Below, one piece after another: positions 23,862-38,247 of a stretch of 64,000 nucleotides of DNA. The DNA is taken from positions 5,726,001 through 5,790,000 of the forward strand of contig JALIGW010000028.1 in assembly GCA_023053685.1 (NCBI GenBank), read 5' to 3'. Positions within the stretch are counted from its first letter, which is position 1, and each line of letters begins with the position of its first letter. Source of the DNA: Diadophis punctatus similis (lineage: Eukaryota > Chordata > Lepidosauria > Squamata > Dipsadidae). The notes under the pieces are model-generated. The model did not search any database and was not told the DNA's origin. It worked only from the letters and a program-made list of their open reading frames with translations. Made by a program: the position numbers and the translations under genes.

Positions 23862-24974
23862 TATCCTTTGCTTTCTGTTCACTAGCACTACCTGTTTTTG
23901 TATTGAAGTACAAATAAGAGGCAAGTAATTTGACAATCTCACTTTTTATACCAGAGAACGCATTTATTTCTTCAAATTATTTCTTCATTTAATCAATTTG
24001 CCAACTTGCAACATGATTGTTAAACAAAAAACAAATATCACAATAAAATCAATCAAACTGGGAGAATGCCAATTCAGAGTAGACAACATTTAAAGCCCAA
24101 TGTGTATGGGAAGATCCAAATCTTTAACCATTACTTTGATCTCAGTGTTGATGTTACTTTAAAAATACAGTTCCTATTAGATGAGAGATGTGTTTGCATT
24201 ACCATCACTAAGCTATAGAGGCCTTTTCTATGAAAGAATTCAATCCTGGGAATCATTAGCATGAGGGAGACACGCCTTGGGTCTGTTCAATGAATTTCAT
24301 TGACACATTCCTTTATGTCTTCAAAAAAGACTAAAGTACTTGCTGTGGTTCAGTATCCCAGAAAAAAAAATGGGCTGGACCTTGTCTCAACCACAAGTCC
24401 ATTGCCCCTCTCAGTATCTGCATCTCCCTGCTGTGTTACTAAAGCAAACATTTAACCCTAAGAGTCAGAGATCAACCAAATCCCGCCTCAGTTTAACAAT
24501 AGCTCCATATTTTCAAAAGCCTTCCCCTTAACTACACATTTACAATTATAATTAACTGGCTGTTTTAAAGTCTCATTGGAATCCACAGCTGCTTTCAGGA
24601 ATCCTAGACTTTGATTGGTATTATACACCATTCCATTCCCCTTTATCCACAGCCTTCTTCTCTTGACACCAAATTCAAATGAATTGATTGACCTATGGGA
24701 AAAGAAGACATCCCCTGCTTGAACAGAGAAAAGTTTCTCTAAGAAATTCAGCCTTCAGATTAACTCAAATATGGGTTCTATTGTGAGGGAAGGATCACAA
24801 TGCTTTTACCTGGTTATCGGTACAGAAAAGAACTGAGGTGATCATTAACAGGCATCAAACTCTGTAGTTTTCTGTTCTAAATTTGACCATTGCTATGATT
24901 CTGTTGAAAACTCCACGATAGTTATTTAACGGATATATTTCATGGAGATTTGTTTAATAGATCTATTTGTAAAT
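23862..24974. other. no recognised feature
   Basis: About 1.1 kb without named repeats; short frames only. Confidence 0.5.
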
Positions 24975-25140
24975 CAATTAGCAGAGTCAGCTTGCCTTCA
25001 GAGGTTGTGGGTGCTTCATCACTGGAGGTTTTTAAGAAGAGACTGGACAGCCACTTGTCTGAAATTGTACAGGGTCTCACTTGAGCAGGGGTAGACTAGA
25101 AGACCTTCAGGTTCTCTTGTGCTCTATTCTGATTGATTGG
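24975..25140 (+). mobile_element. CR1 3' tail
   Basis: CR1 tail blocks in order: ttgccttcagaggttgtggg, cactggaggtttttaagaag, agactggacagccacttgtc, agaagaccttcaggttctc, and the end tctattctgattgattgg. Another CR1 piece follows at once in the same direction. Confidence 0.88.
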
Positions 25141-27185
<2,045 letters not shown>

Positions 27186-27221
27186 GAATACAGTTAATAC
27201 CATGATTGTACTCTCTCCCTC

Positions 27222-27590
27222 TGTAGGGAAATTGTCACGGGGTGATTTTCTGATTGTCAGCTGTACTCATATGTATTCATATGTCGGGCACTATGACCCA
27301 GAGGTTCTTAGCAAAGTGAAGCAGTCACATGGGGTGTGATCTGCGCAGATGTGAAATTCCTTTGTACCCCTCCCTTACTTCTGCTGTAGTCCTTCATCAA
27401 GAAGGACACATATTTTAGCTGCCAAGATGTAATCATTAAGTATTAGGTTTTTATATTTCTTTTGTACCTCAATAAATATTTTATTATTAGACTTTATACT
27501 CGGGTTTATTTTATTGTAAATTGATTTTCGAAGCAAAAGATCCAATCACCTCTACAATTTATCTTTCTCAACTTAACAGAAATTCTAACA
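27222..27590 (+). mobile_element. possible LTR fragment
   Basis: The segment starts TGTCACGGGG, has AATAAATATTTTATTATTAG near 27470 and passes an attctaaca end near 27593. It abuts the CR1 break at 27185. No target duplication was found, so the boundaries and the assignment are weak. Confidence 0.3.
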
Positions 27591-27599
27591 CAGGGGATT

Positions 27600-28868
27600 C
27601 TAACTCACAGGTTCTGATTTAATATCAGGACCTGGATTCATTACGGTTCTTTGTTGGGACAGCTGGTTCCTCTTCTCCTCCATCAGTGTCCTGCTGCTGC
27701 TCAGCATTGGAGTCCTGACATTCAGTTAGCTGTGCTGGTGTGAAAACATGCTTTATTCACAAGCCTTCTAGAGCAGGAGTGGATAGCTTGAGGGCTGCAG
27801 GCTAAATGCAATTCTCGCTTCCCTAGAAAGAGTCTAAGATCACACCCCCAATATTGTGCAAAATGGCAGGAGTAATTTTATTTATTCATTGTGATTTTCA
27901 CACATTTGCAAACCTGCCTCCCCCAGCTTTTTTGCTTCCCCCCACTCCCAAATGAATGGGTGTGTGCACTAAGACTTTGTATGCAAAATGCCCTATTCTT
28001 ATCCTTAAAATTTTTCCACACTCAAAGCAGCCATTTGAATTTTCTGCTGCTCTTTCTCTGATAAATCCCTATGATAATTGGAAGGCTGAATTGCAACACT
28101 TGACATGGAAAACACTGTCTACCAATTGCTACCTCAAAAAAAAAAAACCCTTGTCTAAATATAAACCACATAGACCTTTGTGAATTAGGCAAAGGTCTGA
28201 GGGGATATCAGAGGAAGGAACTGGGAGCTCTTAGTAAAAACACTTCATAAGCCACAACGAGAAAAACTACACAATGTACATATCCCTCTTTTACACATCT
28301 ACTGAAGTTCGCTTTTATTGGTCTCAGATATAACAAACACAAATAGAGAGGCCAAAAAAACCCCCTCCTAAGAACAATTTCAGTTTTCAATAAGTTCTAA
28401 CTCCTTGTTCCCAATTCATGCCATTACATACAGAATAATAAACAAAATTAACATTATTAGCTTCAGAAAAAAAATACCCACAGGTAGTTGTAAGTTACCC
28501 ACAACTTTAAACTAATAGTGATAATGTTTGATTGCTCCCCAGCAGAGAGCACTGTACACACTTAAATAGAAGATGCACTTGAAAGTTGAAAATTATCTAA
28601 AATCATTTGAATACTGATGTCCTCATTTAAATATTGAAGTATAGGAAGCTTTTCTAATGCTACCGGTAGTTATAGCAATTAGCTACAAAGTAGAAAAGAA
28701 AAATATGGCACCATATCCACCTTCCTTCCTTCTAGCAAATTAATCTGTAATATAGTGCAACTCATTGGTGCAACTCATTGTAACCTGTTTGTCAGTACTA
28801 GAGTGAATTTCCAGAAAAGCACAAGAACATTACTTTCATCAGGAACTGACTGGTTAATTACACTGGTA

Positions 28869-28915
<47 letters not shown>

Positions 28916-29159
28916 TTCACATTAATTAAAATTCAGTTCCATATCACAGCAATAGTGAAACCGAATAATCATTCATAAGGAAATGCAAGAATCACTATGC
29001 TATAAAGTTTATAAAACTGATACAAGCAAAGAAGGACTACCTTAAGCAGTTGAAATAGAATCATTTTGTAATAATAAAATTATAAAATTATACAGTATAT
29101 ATAAAATATTTTCTTATTATATTTGGTGAATATATTTGCTGATAGAATCATGAGCAATT
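27600..29159. other. mostly unrecognised; GT array and a possible hAT end
   Basis: A (GT)n run lies at 28871-28910. At about 27774 the sequence caggagtggatagc resembles a hAT terminal repeat, but no partner end was found. Nothing else was recognised. Confidence 0.4.
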
Positions 29160-29167
29160 CTATAGGG

Positions 29168-29533
29168 CCGTGATGGCGAACCTATGGCACGCGTGCCGCA
29201 AGTGGCACGCAGAGCCATATCGGTGGGCACGCAAGCTCAGGTCTGCCAAGCTGATTTTTGGGCCTTCCGGGCCCACTGGAAGTCGGGAAACAGCCTGTTT
29301 TCAGCCTCTGGAGGGGGTGGGGAAGGCCGTTTTCGCCCTCCCCTGGCTCCTAGAAAGGCTCTGAAGCCTGGAGAGAGCGAAAAACAGGTGTGCCATTGTG
29401 TGCTGGGAGTGGGAGGAGTCACACGCGCATGCCCGAGGGGCGCACATGGAATTATGAGTGTGGGCACACACACGTGCGATCTCCCCACATTCCCCCTTTT
29501 GGCACGTGAACCAAAAAAGGTTCGTCATCACTG
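29168..29533 (+). mobile_element. hAT (Buster-like) element, family F1
   Basis: Starts CCGTGATGGCGAACCTATGG and ends GGTTCGTCATCACTG. An exact 8-bp repeat ctataggg flanks it (29160-29167 and 29534-29541). The body has ggcacgcgtgcc near the left end and an aaccaaaaaagg block at the right. Its inner frames are shadows of a GC-rich non-coding body. Confidence 0.92.
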
Positions 29534-29541
29534 CTATAGGG

Positions 29542-30579
29542 TTTCCTAGTGGTAATCCTTAACAATCTATTTTCAGTATTGATTGGTGTTGATGGAAGTT
29601 GGAATTCAGTATATCTAGGGGGAAGCGGAGGAGGAGGAGGAGGAAGTTTACACTCAAAAGTACCAAACTTTAGTTTCTAGTGCTGAGCCTGCATTCCCCA
29701 TACAAGCGACAATGGCCTTGAAAATGTTAATGGTGTAACAACTGGAACTGAGCCAAGCCCTTAGAATTAAGTTGTGCCAAATTATTTGTTATTGTTATTA
29801 GATCTCCTTTCTCAACTTAAAAATAGAAAAGTAATAAAACATGACTTTTCTAAATTCTTTGTTTTACTCTAGAAACCTACATCTAGAGTAAAAGTATATC
29901 ATATGTTTTACTATGTAATTTTAAATAATATAATAAATAACATAACACATAATTATTGGGACACTGCTCTCCTGGCCAAAGTGTATGGCCATCTAGACTA
30001 CTAATACAAAATGCAAAGTATGAGTGAAAGGACTACTTATCCTTGCTATTGCTGATTACTCAGACTATATACAGTAGTATCGTTTAATTCTAAACATACA
30101 GTTCTATTCTCAGCTGTACTGTATGATATATTGAATATACAGTATGACTTGGTAAGGAAATAAAAATAATAAATTACGCTGGCAGTGGGCTTTAGTTCCG
30201 AAGTCACTATCAACAAATCTTCATTATTTTAATTTGTAGATTTGTGTAAGACTTTTGGTTGGAGAACAAAAATGTTAATCTACTGTTTAAGAGACAGAAG
30301 ATACATTGTGCAATTTCCCACAAGTATTTTGGCAACTTCCAAAAGTATTTCATTCCATCTCATCCCTTCTACCTGCAAATAAGTCTTGTTACAGCCAGCT
30401 GATGTTTGAGTGCAATGCTGCTGATAAAACTACTGGTATATTTTTTGTCCATTTAGCCTTGATTCCTTCTATTTGATGCTGCATAACCAACATGTAGGGA
30501 ATTTTTTTCCATTTGGTAGTATGAGGTATTCTAAATGTAGAATAGATACCTAATGGTGTCACATGACCTGCATTACATC
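29542..30579. other. no recognised feature
   Basis: AT-rich; a short GGA run at about 29625-29645. No named repeat. Confidence 0.5.
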
Positions 30580-30587
30580 CCCTAAGT

Positions 30588-30705
30588 CAGAGATCTTCAA
30601 ACTTGGCAACTTTAAGATTTGTGGACTTCAACTCCCAGAATTGTCTGGAGAATTCTGAGAGTTGAAGTCCACAAGTCTTAAAGTTGCCAAGTTTGGGGAC
30701 CCCTG
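30588..30705. mobile_element. palindromic hAT-type MITE, family F3
   Basis: A 118-bp hairpin whose arms share cttggcaactttaag and gacttcaactcccagaatt. An exact 8-bp repeat ccctaagt flanks it (30580-30587 and 30706-30713), which proves hAT-style insertion for this family. Confidence 0.9.
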
Positions 30706-31158
30706 CCCTAAGTTATATGGTTATTTATATGCCATGGAGGATTTTGTCTTGCTACTAAATGTTAAAAGACATTTCAATTCCTTGTAAGCAAATCTTATAT
30801 ACGATATATTGTATATACTATATACCGTATTTTTCGGAGTATAAGGCGCACCAAAGTATAAGACGCACCTTAGTTTTGGGAGAGGAAAACAAGGGAAAAA
30901 GGCCTCTGCCTCCAAGCAATTTGCCAAACAGCAAACAGCAAACAGCACAGATGATATACACTGTTTGCTGTGTATTTCTGTGCATGTGTGCCTGACCCAT
31001 AGAAATAGCAAAGAAATAGCAAATGTACATTATGCCAGAAAGTTTTCTTAAATGTAGTCACACTAACTCTTCCCAATTATTTAAATAGATCTACTCCAAG
31101 GTAACTAAACTCTAATACTAAACAGGACACTGTTACATTTCATACTATACTTGTACAG

Positions 31159-31980
31159 TAAGGTGACCAGACGTCCCGCTTTTGGCGGGACAGACACGCT
31201 TTTCAAGCGTGTGTCCCGCGTCCCGCATTCTTTTCAAAAAGTCCCACTTTTTGAAAAGAATGCCCGGATGTCTGGTCACCTTACGCTATGAATGAGTCTG
31301 GGGAGGGGGCTGGGCGAAGCGCTGCATTCCTGAACAGAAAGCGAGCGAGTGAGGAGGAGGGGGCGGGGTGGGCGAGCGAGCGATTGAGTGGAGAGGCTTC
31401 TTCCCGGGCTGGGAGGTGAGGCGGGCTTGGAGGGAGGGAGCGGCTGGCAGCAGCGCAGCTCTAGGAGACTGAGCTGCTAGTCCACGGCTAAGGGGCGCCG
31501 CCATGGAAGCCTGACACGTGCACCCCCCCACACCTCCTTTAGCGTGGCTGCGCCTCCGCCCCTTCTTTCCCAGAGGAAATCACTGGACCTCCGCTCCCTC
31601 CCCGCCCACCTGCCTCCGTAAAGGACCGCAAGGACACCATCGGGCGAAGAGAGAAGGGGGTGGATAAAGGGCGGGGGGGGACCAGCCGGTGGGTCCTTCC
31701 CCCCCGAGAAGAACATGTGCTGAGCGGCTTCTATCCATGGCAGGTAATGGGGCTTGGGTATCCTCAGGGATCGGGAAACACAGGCTGAGCATTTCTACCA
31801 GCCAGCCAGCCCAAGCCATTGCCGGCTCCCGAAGGGGAGGCGGGAGGCGAGGAAAGGCCTCCCCCCTCCCCCCCTCCACCCACCTGGATGCCGACATTTG
31901 CCTTCAACTCAAACTCAAATGGAGAAACCCACCCCCGTCAATGGTGTCCCGCTTGAAGAAAAAAAAATCTGGTCACTTTA
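31159..31980. mobile_element. hAT-type element with GC-rich core, family F4
   Basis: Starts TAAGGTGACCAGACGTCCCG and ends AAATCTGGTCACTTTA. An exact 8-bp repeat ttgtacag flanks it (31151-31158 and 31981-31988). An inverted copy of the left end (ctggtcacctta) also occurs inside, at about 31273-31284, so the first 126 bp form their own hairpin. Between this and the right end lies a 600-bp GC-rich segment. No transposase domain seen. Confidence 0.83.
31290..31900 (+). promoter_or_regulatory. CpG-island-like segment inside the hAT element
   Basis: This segment is far richer in G+C and CpG than the flanks. It has an Sp1-type gggggcgggg site near 31359-31368, repeated gcgagc units (31340-31390) and an ideal start context gccgccATGG at 31498-31507 whose frame stops after ATG GAA GCC. 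A further ATGGCAGGTAATG at 31737-31749 looks like a start codon joined to a splice donor. It could be a captured host promoter with a first exon, or the element's own promoter. No protein can be named. Confidence 0.4.
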
Positions 31981-32124
31981 TTGTACAGAGCTGTTAAAAT
32001 TAATTAAAATTTCTGGAAGTATACATTATTCTCTATTTAAAAGAAGATACAATAGCATTGGGCCTCTTCAGAGCAAGCATTTATTTTAAAAAGCTTCTTT
32101 ATTTTGTTAAGTTGTCTAGATTTA

Positions 32125-32272
32125 CAGGGATCTCCAACCTTGGCAACTTTAAGACTTGTGGACTTCAACTCCCAGAATTCCACAGCCAGCAAAGCTAACA
32201 AAGCTGGCTGTGGAATTCTGGGAGTTCACAAGTCCCAGATTTTTAAGTCCACAAGTCTTAAAATTGCCCCTG
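32125..32272. mobile_element. palindromic hAT-type MITE, family F3
   Basis: Starts CAGGGATCTCCAACCTTGGC. Both arms contain gacttcaactcccagaattc-like and ctggctgtggaattctggg sequence, and the right arm has an extra partial duplication. The flanks share tctaga but not in clean register. Confidence 0.7.
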
Positions 32273-32697
32273 GCTCTAGAACAATAACAATAATAAAGCA
32301 GTCTTTAAAAAATAAGTCTAATAATTTGAACGTTCTACAGACATTTATAGTTATTCACTTACCCCCTTCCATCCAGTTCAGCAAAAAATAAAAATCTGCC
32401 TGTCTCTCACAGCTACTTGCCTTTGTAATTAGTTTCACTTTCATTTTCCCACCTGGCAAACCTAATCAGCTGTCGATGGGGAAACTCCTACTGACTTGCT
32501 TGGCTTTACAGGCTCTTCCCTCTTTCCTGCAAGCAGGTAAATTGCTGGAAGACAGAGGCCAAAGGGTGGGGGTGGCTGGGTGGGTGGGGCTGCATTCCGT
32601 GTATAAGACGCACCCAAGTTTTCACCCTCTTTTGGGGGGTAAAAAGGTGCGTCTTATACTCTGAAAAATACGGTAGTATATATCTCTTATATATGTA

Positions 32698-33690
32698 TAT
32701 TGTATAAACAGAGACATAGAATCAAAATCACATGAAGTATTAGTGCCGCTTTTTAACCTGGAATACTGTATCCAGTTTTGGTGACCACATTACAAAAAAG
32801 ATGTTGAGGCTTTGGAAAAAGTGCAAAGAAGCGCAACTAAGATGATTAAAGGCCTGGAGACAAACACATATGAAGAATGGTTGCAGGAATTGGGTATGGC
32901 TAGCCTAGAAAAAAGAAGGACTGGGGTGACATAATAGCAGTATTCCAGTATTTGAGGGGCTGCCACAAAGAAGAGGGGGTCAACTTATTTTCCAAAGCAC
33001 CAGAAGGCAAGACAAGAAACAATGGATGGAAACTAATCAAGGAGAGAAACAACCTGGAATTAAGGAGAAACTTCCCAACAGTGAGATCAATTAACCAGTG
33101 GAACAGCTTGCCTTCAGAAGTTGTAGGTGCTTCATCATTTTTAAGAAGAGACTGGACAGCCACCTGTCTCAAATGGTATAGGGCAGTGATGGCGAACCTT
33201 TTTTCCCTCGGGTGTCGAAATAGTGTGCGTGCGTGCTATCATGCGTGCATGCGTGCCCACACCCATAATTTAAAGCCCCCCACTCACCTCACCCCCCTGC
33301 GCATGCATGCATGACCCCCCCACTCCCCCATTTCCCGACTTCCAGTGGGCCGGTAGGCCCGTTTTTTGCCCTCCCCAGGCTCCAGAGGCTTTCTTGGAGC
33401 TTGGAGAGGGCGAAAACTCTCCCCCTCGCCACCCGGTGGCCCTCTGGAGGCCAAAATCACCCTTCCAGAGCCTCCACGCGAGTCAAAAATCAGCTGGTGG
33501 GCACACACATGCGCGCTGGAGCTGAGCTAGGGCAACGGCTCGCGTGCCGGCAGATATGGCTCTGCGTGCCACCTGTGGCACCCGTGCCATAGGTTCGCCA
33601 TCACTGGTATAGGGTCTCCTGCTTGAGCAGGGGGCTGGACTAGAAGACCTCCAAGGTCCTTTCCAACTCTATTCTGATTGATTGAAAAAC
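32698..33690 (+). mobile_element. CR1 3' end split by an F1 element
   Basis: CR1 ORF2 C-terminal sequence (gaatactgtatccagttttg through gcctggagac) leads into the untranslated tail. The tail breaks after ggtataggg at 33183 and resumes at 33607 with gtatagggtctcctgcttga, ending at ctattctgattgattga. Frames are broken by stops. Confidence 0.92.
33184..33606 (-). mobile_element. hAT (Buster-like) element, family F1
   Basis: Starts CAGTGATGGCGAACCTTTTT and ends GGTTCGCCATCACTG. An exact 8-bp repeat gtataggg flanks it (33176-33183 and 33607-33614). The duplicated target is CR1 tail sequence, so removing one copy restores an uninterrupted CR1. Confidence 0.95.
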
Positions 33691-34770
33691 CACCTAATGC
33701 GGCAGCAAATCTCCATTTACGTACACTCTTACAAAAAACAAACAAACAGAAAACTCATCCTTAGGAAAGAAACATTCTGTTGTGTTAAAAAGAGAAAGGT
33801 GAAAGAGAAAACAGAGTGACATAAAAAGGAATAGTTGCAGCTCAAAAACAAACACTTCTTTCTTTGGCTGACTCTTAGGAGAACTATGAGACTATCAATC
33901 TATGAGCTCATAAAACTGAGACTTTAAAAGGGAGATCAACACAGTCCCAGTCTTTCCTGTTTCCTGCCTCACAGCTTCCCAACAGGGACTAACTGTTGTC
34001 CCTAACAGATTTCCTCCTGGCTCAATGTAACCTAATTCTCCCTTGCCCTCCCCTCCAGCTAGCTGTCATTGTAAGCTAATGGAGCCGATCAGGCATCCCT
34101 CAAGAGACATCTCAAGTTTGACTCTGCTTTCCCCTGCCAAACTAAACTTTGTAAAAGAACTTGTTCCCACTGCTCTTTATATTCTGTTCAGTGAATGCTT
34201 GGCTGAGCAACAAATTTGATTGCAATTACATTAGCATGTTTCCTTGACAAATGAGTGGCTAATGGGGGTTCCTTACCATCCTTTTATTTACTTATCCATC
34301 TATCTTGAAGGGTTGCTAGCTCAGCAACTTTTCAGAGACCAAGTTGAGTAGGTGCCAATCAACCAGTAGACTGGCTCTAGTGGTATTTCATGAATTTGTT
34401 CTACAAAGTAATAACAAATCAGAAAGAATGGCTGCAGCGTTCAAAATTAAATGTATTTTCTGTGGATTTTAATTAAGTAGCTTAAGATCAATTGACTGTT
34501 CAGCTTGCTCTGTTTTTGTATCATTAAATACTATACTACATTTAGTATAGTACATTTAGTGTAGTACATAATATAATGAATGCTGTCTTTCTGCAGGAAA
34601 ATATATGTTCTGGTTTTCATTCAATGTGATGAAATTTAATGAAAATTAGCTGTGGACACCTATGGTGGAAGGTGCTGTTTTTGCACATATTTTGGCTCCA
34701 AAATGGCCAACAGATGAACAGGAATGTCATGTTCTTTTACAATCAACTCTCTAGTTATTTGCAGGCTTTT
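33691..34770. other. no recognised feature
   Basis: No named repeat or credible frame. A cttttaaaagggag segment near 33920 is ordinary AT-rich sequence. Confidence 0.5.
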
Positions 34771-34830
34771 TGGATTGCTTCAGATCCATTAAATATCCAT
34801 TGGATTGCTTCAGATCCATTAAATTTCAAT
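34771..34830. repeat. 30-bp tandem duplication, two copies
   Basis: 34771-34800 and 34801-34830 both begin tggattgcttcagatccatt and differ only in their last bases. The closeness of the match suggests a recent duplication. Confidence 0.9.
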
Positions 34831-34893
34831 GGAAGATATCATACATGATATACAAACTTCATACATGAGGATTTTCTTTTCAAATTACAATTT

Positions 34894-35480
34894 GGGGTGT
34901 ATGGGGTGTTCAGGGAGGGGTAGCACCTCTGGTGTAGGGGCATGTTGTGTCCTTTTACGGCAGCTCATTTTAGGGCAGCTTTTAGGGCAGCTCGTTCACC
35001 TTTGGTCCCCACCTGTCACCCAGCTCTCACCTGTGGCTCCTAGCAGCTGCCCTACAGCGGCCACACCCCGGCAACAGCTTCGACAGGCTGGCCAAACCAG
35101 GTTGAGAGTAGCCGTTGGCTCATCGACCTTCGGTGAGATAGGGACTTGTCTATCCCGAGCATGTGAAGACAGATTCTGGCGGACTGAGCGGATGAAACCT
35201 ACTAGAATAGGTCACCAGTCATGAAGGCGGTCTCTGCAAGTGATGTGGTACGCTAAGAGCACGGCAAGACACGAAAGACACCCTGGTCAACCACTGCGCC
35301 CAGCCCATCTCCAACTGTCTCGACTCTTGTCCTGCTATTTGGAGCAAGATGGAATCTGGGAAGAGAGAGTGAGGCTGACTATGCACACATCTCCCTCACT
35401 TTAATCCAATTCACATGCAAGTCTTGACATCCCCCCCAAGATGTTAAGGTCATCTTCGAATATGATGGATGAACATCATC
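34894..35480. mobile_element. unclassified interspersed repeat (U1), copy 2, inverted
   Basis: It starts ggggtgtatggggtgttcag and ends gatgaacatcatc, the reverse complement of copy 1 at 13993-14589. Most blocks align along the whole length, for example ggtgagatagggacttgtct and tctcgactcttgtcctgct. No clear target duplication was found here. A 131-codon frame across it is not conserved in copy 1, so I do not call it coding. Confidence 0.7.
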
Positions 35481-35654
35481 TCATGTATGTATGTGGGTAT
35501 ATAAGGATTGGAGCTTGTGACTTGGTGTGACACTATTATCCTTTTGACAGAAATAGGAAGCTTCTGCAAACACCATGATATTATCTACAGTACATAACAC
35601 AATGCAAAACTTGATTATCTATAAACTGAAAAATGATATCCAGTTGTGGAGCTT

Positions 35655-35750
35655 CAACTATTTATTATTATTTATTTATTTGGTTATTTTTATATGCCGC
35701 CCCACTCCCATAGGACTCAGGGCAGCGTATAAAACAACACATCCATTTAA
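35655..35750 (-). mobile_element. LINE/SINE-type 3' tail
   Basis: On the minus strand: gctgccctgagtcctatggg, a gtggggcggcatata block, then AAAT repeats. Only the tail remains. The plus-strand tail at 42740-42825 is similar. Confidence 0.5.
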
Positions 35751-35760
35751 AAGCTTAATT

Positions 35761-36350
35761 TATATATAACAAATATTCAAATAATCTTCATTTCTTGGAT
35801 GAGATATGAAAAATAATTAAATCAAGTAAATAAAAATGTATCCAAACATTTTAAGGTAATTATTTTATTAGGAACAAAAAAAAAATCACAAAATTGACAG
35901 CAGGCATTCCTTTGGGTTGGATTCTATTACATATTCTCCACTTTGAGATTAATTCTATGATAATTTTAAAAAAACTAAAATAAATGTTATATGAAACTAA
36001 AAATAACAAAGACATTAAATTTGGGACAAATTGAAAAGACTCCAGTATGATGTGATTTTAGCAGTGAAATTTCTTGAATTAATGCTCTTTTTCTTGCTCC
36101 AGTGAATTATGCCAGATATATTTAAATGAACTTTGAACATTTAAAAGATGTATATTCATACAGAGTGTTATCAAAAATGTAGCAGTGTGCTGATTAGGAT
36201 CAGTCTTACAGTGTCACTAAATTTCTGGTTTTTTTTTAAAAAAGTACTTCATGTATGCAGTCCAGGATCATGCAGTTATGTGTATAGTTATTTTGAAATT
36301 TATTTATACAGAAGCCTTTAGCCCAGTAGAGGCAGCTAAGAAATATATTG
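35761..36350. other. no recognised feature
   Basis: AT-rich sequence without named repeats. Confidence 0.5.
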
Positions 36351-37593
<1,243 letters not shown>

Positions 37594-38133
37594 TTGTCCC
37601 AAAGGTGCTTTTTCAAGAGGCAACTGGACTTTTTTGTTTTTCTTTGAAGACGTTTCACTTCTCCTCCGAGAAGCTTCTTCAGTTCTGACTGGATCATGGG
37701 GAATGGAAGGATTTATATTCTTACATGTTTGGTGAATGCTTCCAATTCTTGTGTTTTGATCTTGACCCAAATACCCTGTTTCCCCCAAAATAAGACATCC
37801 CCTGATAATAAGCCCAATTGGGCTTTTGAGTGCACGGCAATAAGGCCAAGCGCTTATTTCAGGGTTCAAAAAATATAAGACAGGGTCTTATTTTCGGGAA
37901 ACATGGTATCATCCACATACCTATACCAATGAGTGGATGGAATTCCACTGAAGGAGTTTAGAGCTTTGGTTTCTATCTCTTCTATGTAGAGATTGGCCAC
38001 AGGAGTATAAATCCTTCCATTCCCCATCATCCAGTCAAAGCTGAAGAAGCTTCTTGGATGAGAAGTGAAACATCTTCAAAGAAAAACAATAAAGTCCAGT
38101 TGCCTCTTGAAAAGGCACCTTTGGGACATTATT
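37594..38133. repeat. inverted repeat with 128-bp arms, possibly Penelope-like
   Basis: Arm 37594-37721 (gtcccaaaggtgctttttca to ggaaggatttatattc) is the reverse complement of 38006-38133 with about a dozen differences. The arms contain a gaagaagcttcttggatgag motif that I associate, with low certainty, with repeats of Penelope-like retroelements. A minus-strand frame across the left arm reads RRRSETSSKKNKKVQLPLEK. The spacer holds a MITE at 37774-37906. Confidence 0.55.
37774..37906. mobile_element. palindromic Tc1/mariner-like MITE
   Basis: Ends CCCTGTTTCCCCCAAAATAA and TTATTTTCGGGAAACATGG are inverted repeats with TA on both sides (37772-37773, 37907-37908). It is the same family as 6297-6429 but in opposite internal orientation. 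Confidence 0.85.
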
Positions 38134-38247
38134 GGGACCTATTTCCCCAGGAAAGGCAAAATAAGAGCATCTAAATTAAACCACAAACATATTGTAGGGT
38201 TATAGTAAAGGTAAAGTTTTCCCTGTCGGTCATGTCTGACTCTAGGG

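Larger units (their letters stand above)
30825..32674. mobile_element. Tc-type (Kanga/Tc2-like) element with nested insertions
   Basis: Ends CCGTATTTTTCGGAGTATAA and TATACTCTGAAAAATACGG are inverted repeats, with TA on both sides (30823-30824 and 32675-32676). Inner subrepeats ggcgcacc and aagacgcacc recur near both ends. It has no transposase frame. It contains a complete hAT element (31159-31980) and an F3 hairpin (32125-32272), both younger. The superfamily rests on end sequence and TA target, from memory of related families. Confidence 0.78.

Noticed and set aside
31159..31284. Separate short MITE formed by the left 126 bp of the F4 element
   Set aside because: The inverted inner end looks like a terminus, but the target duplication ttgtacag matches only when the right boundary is at 31980. 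I keep it as an inner hairpin.
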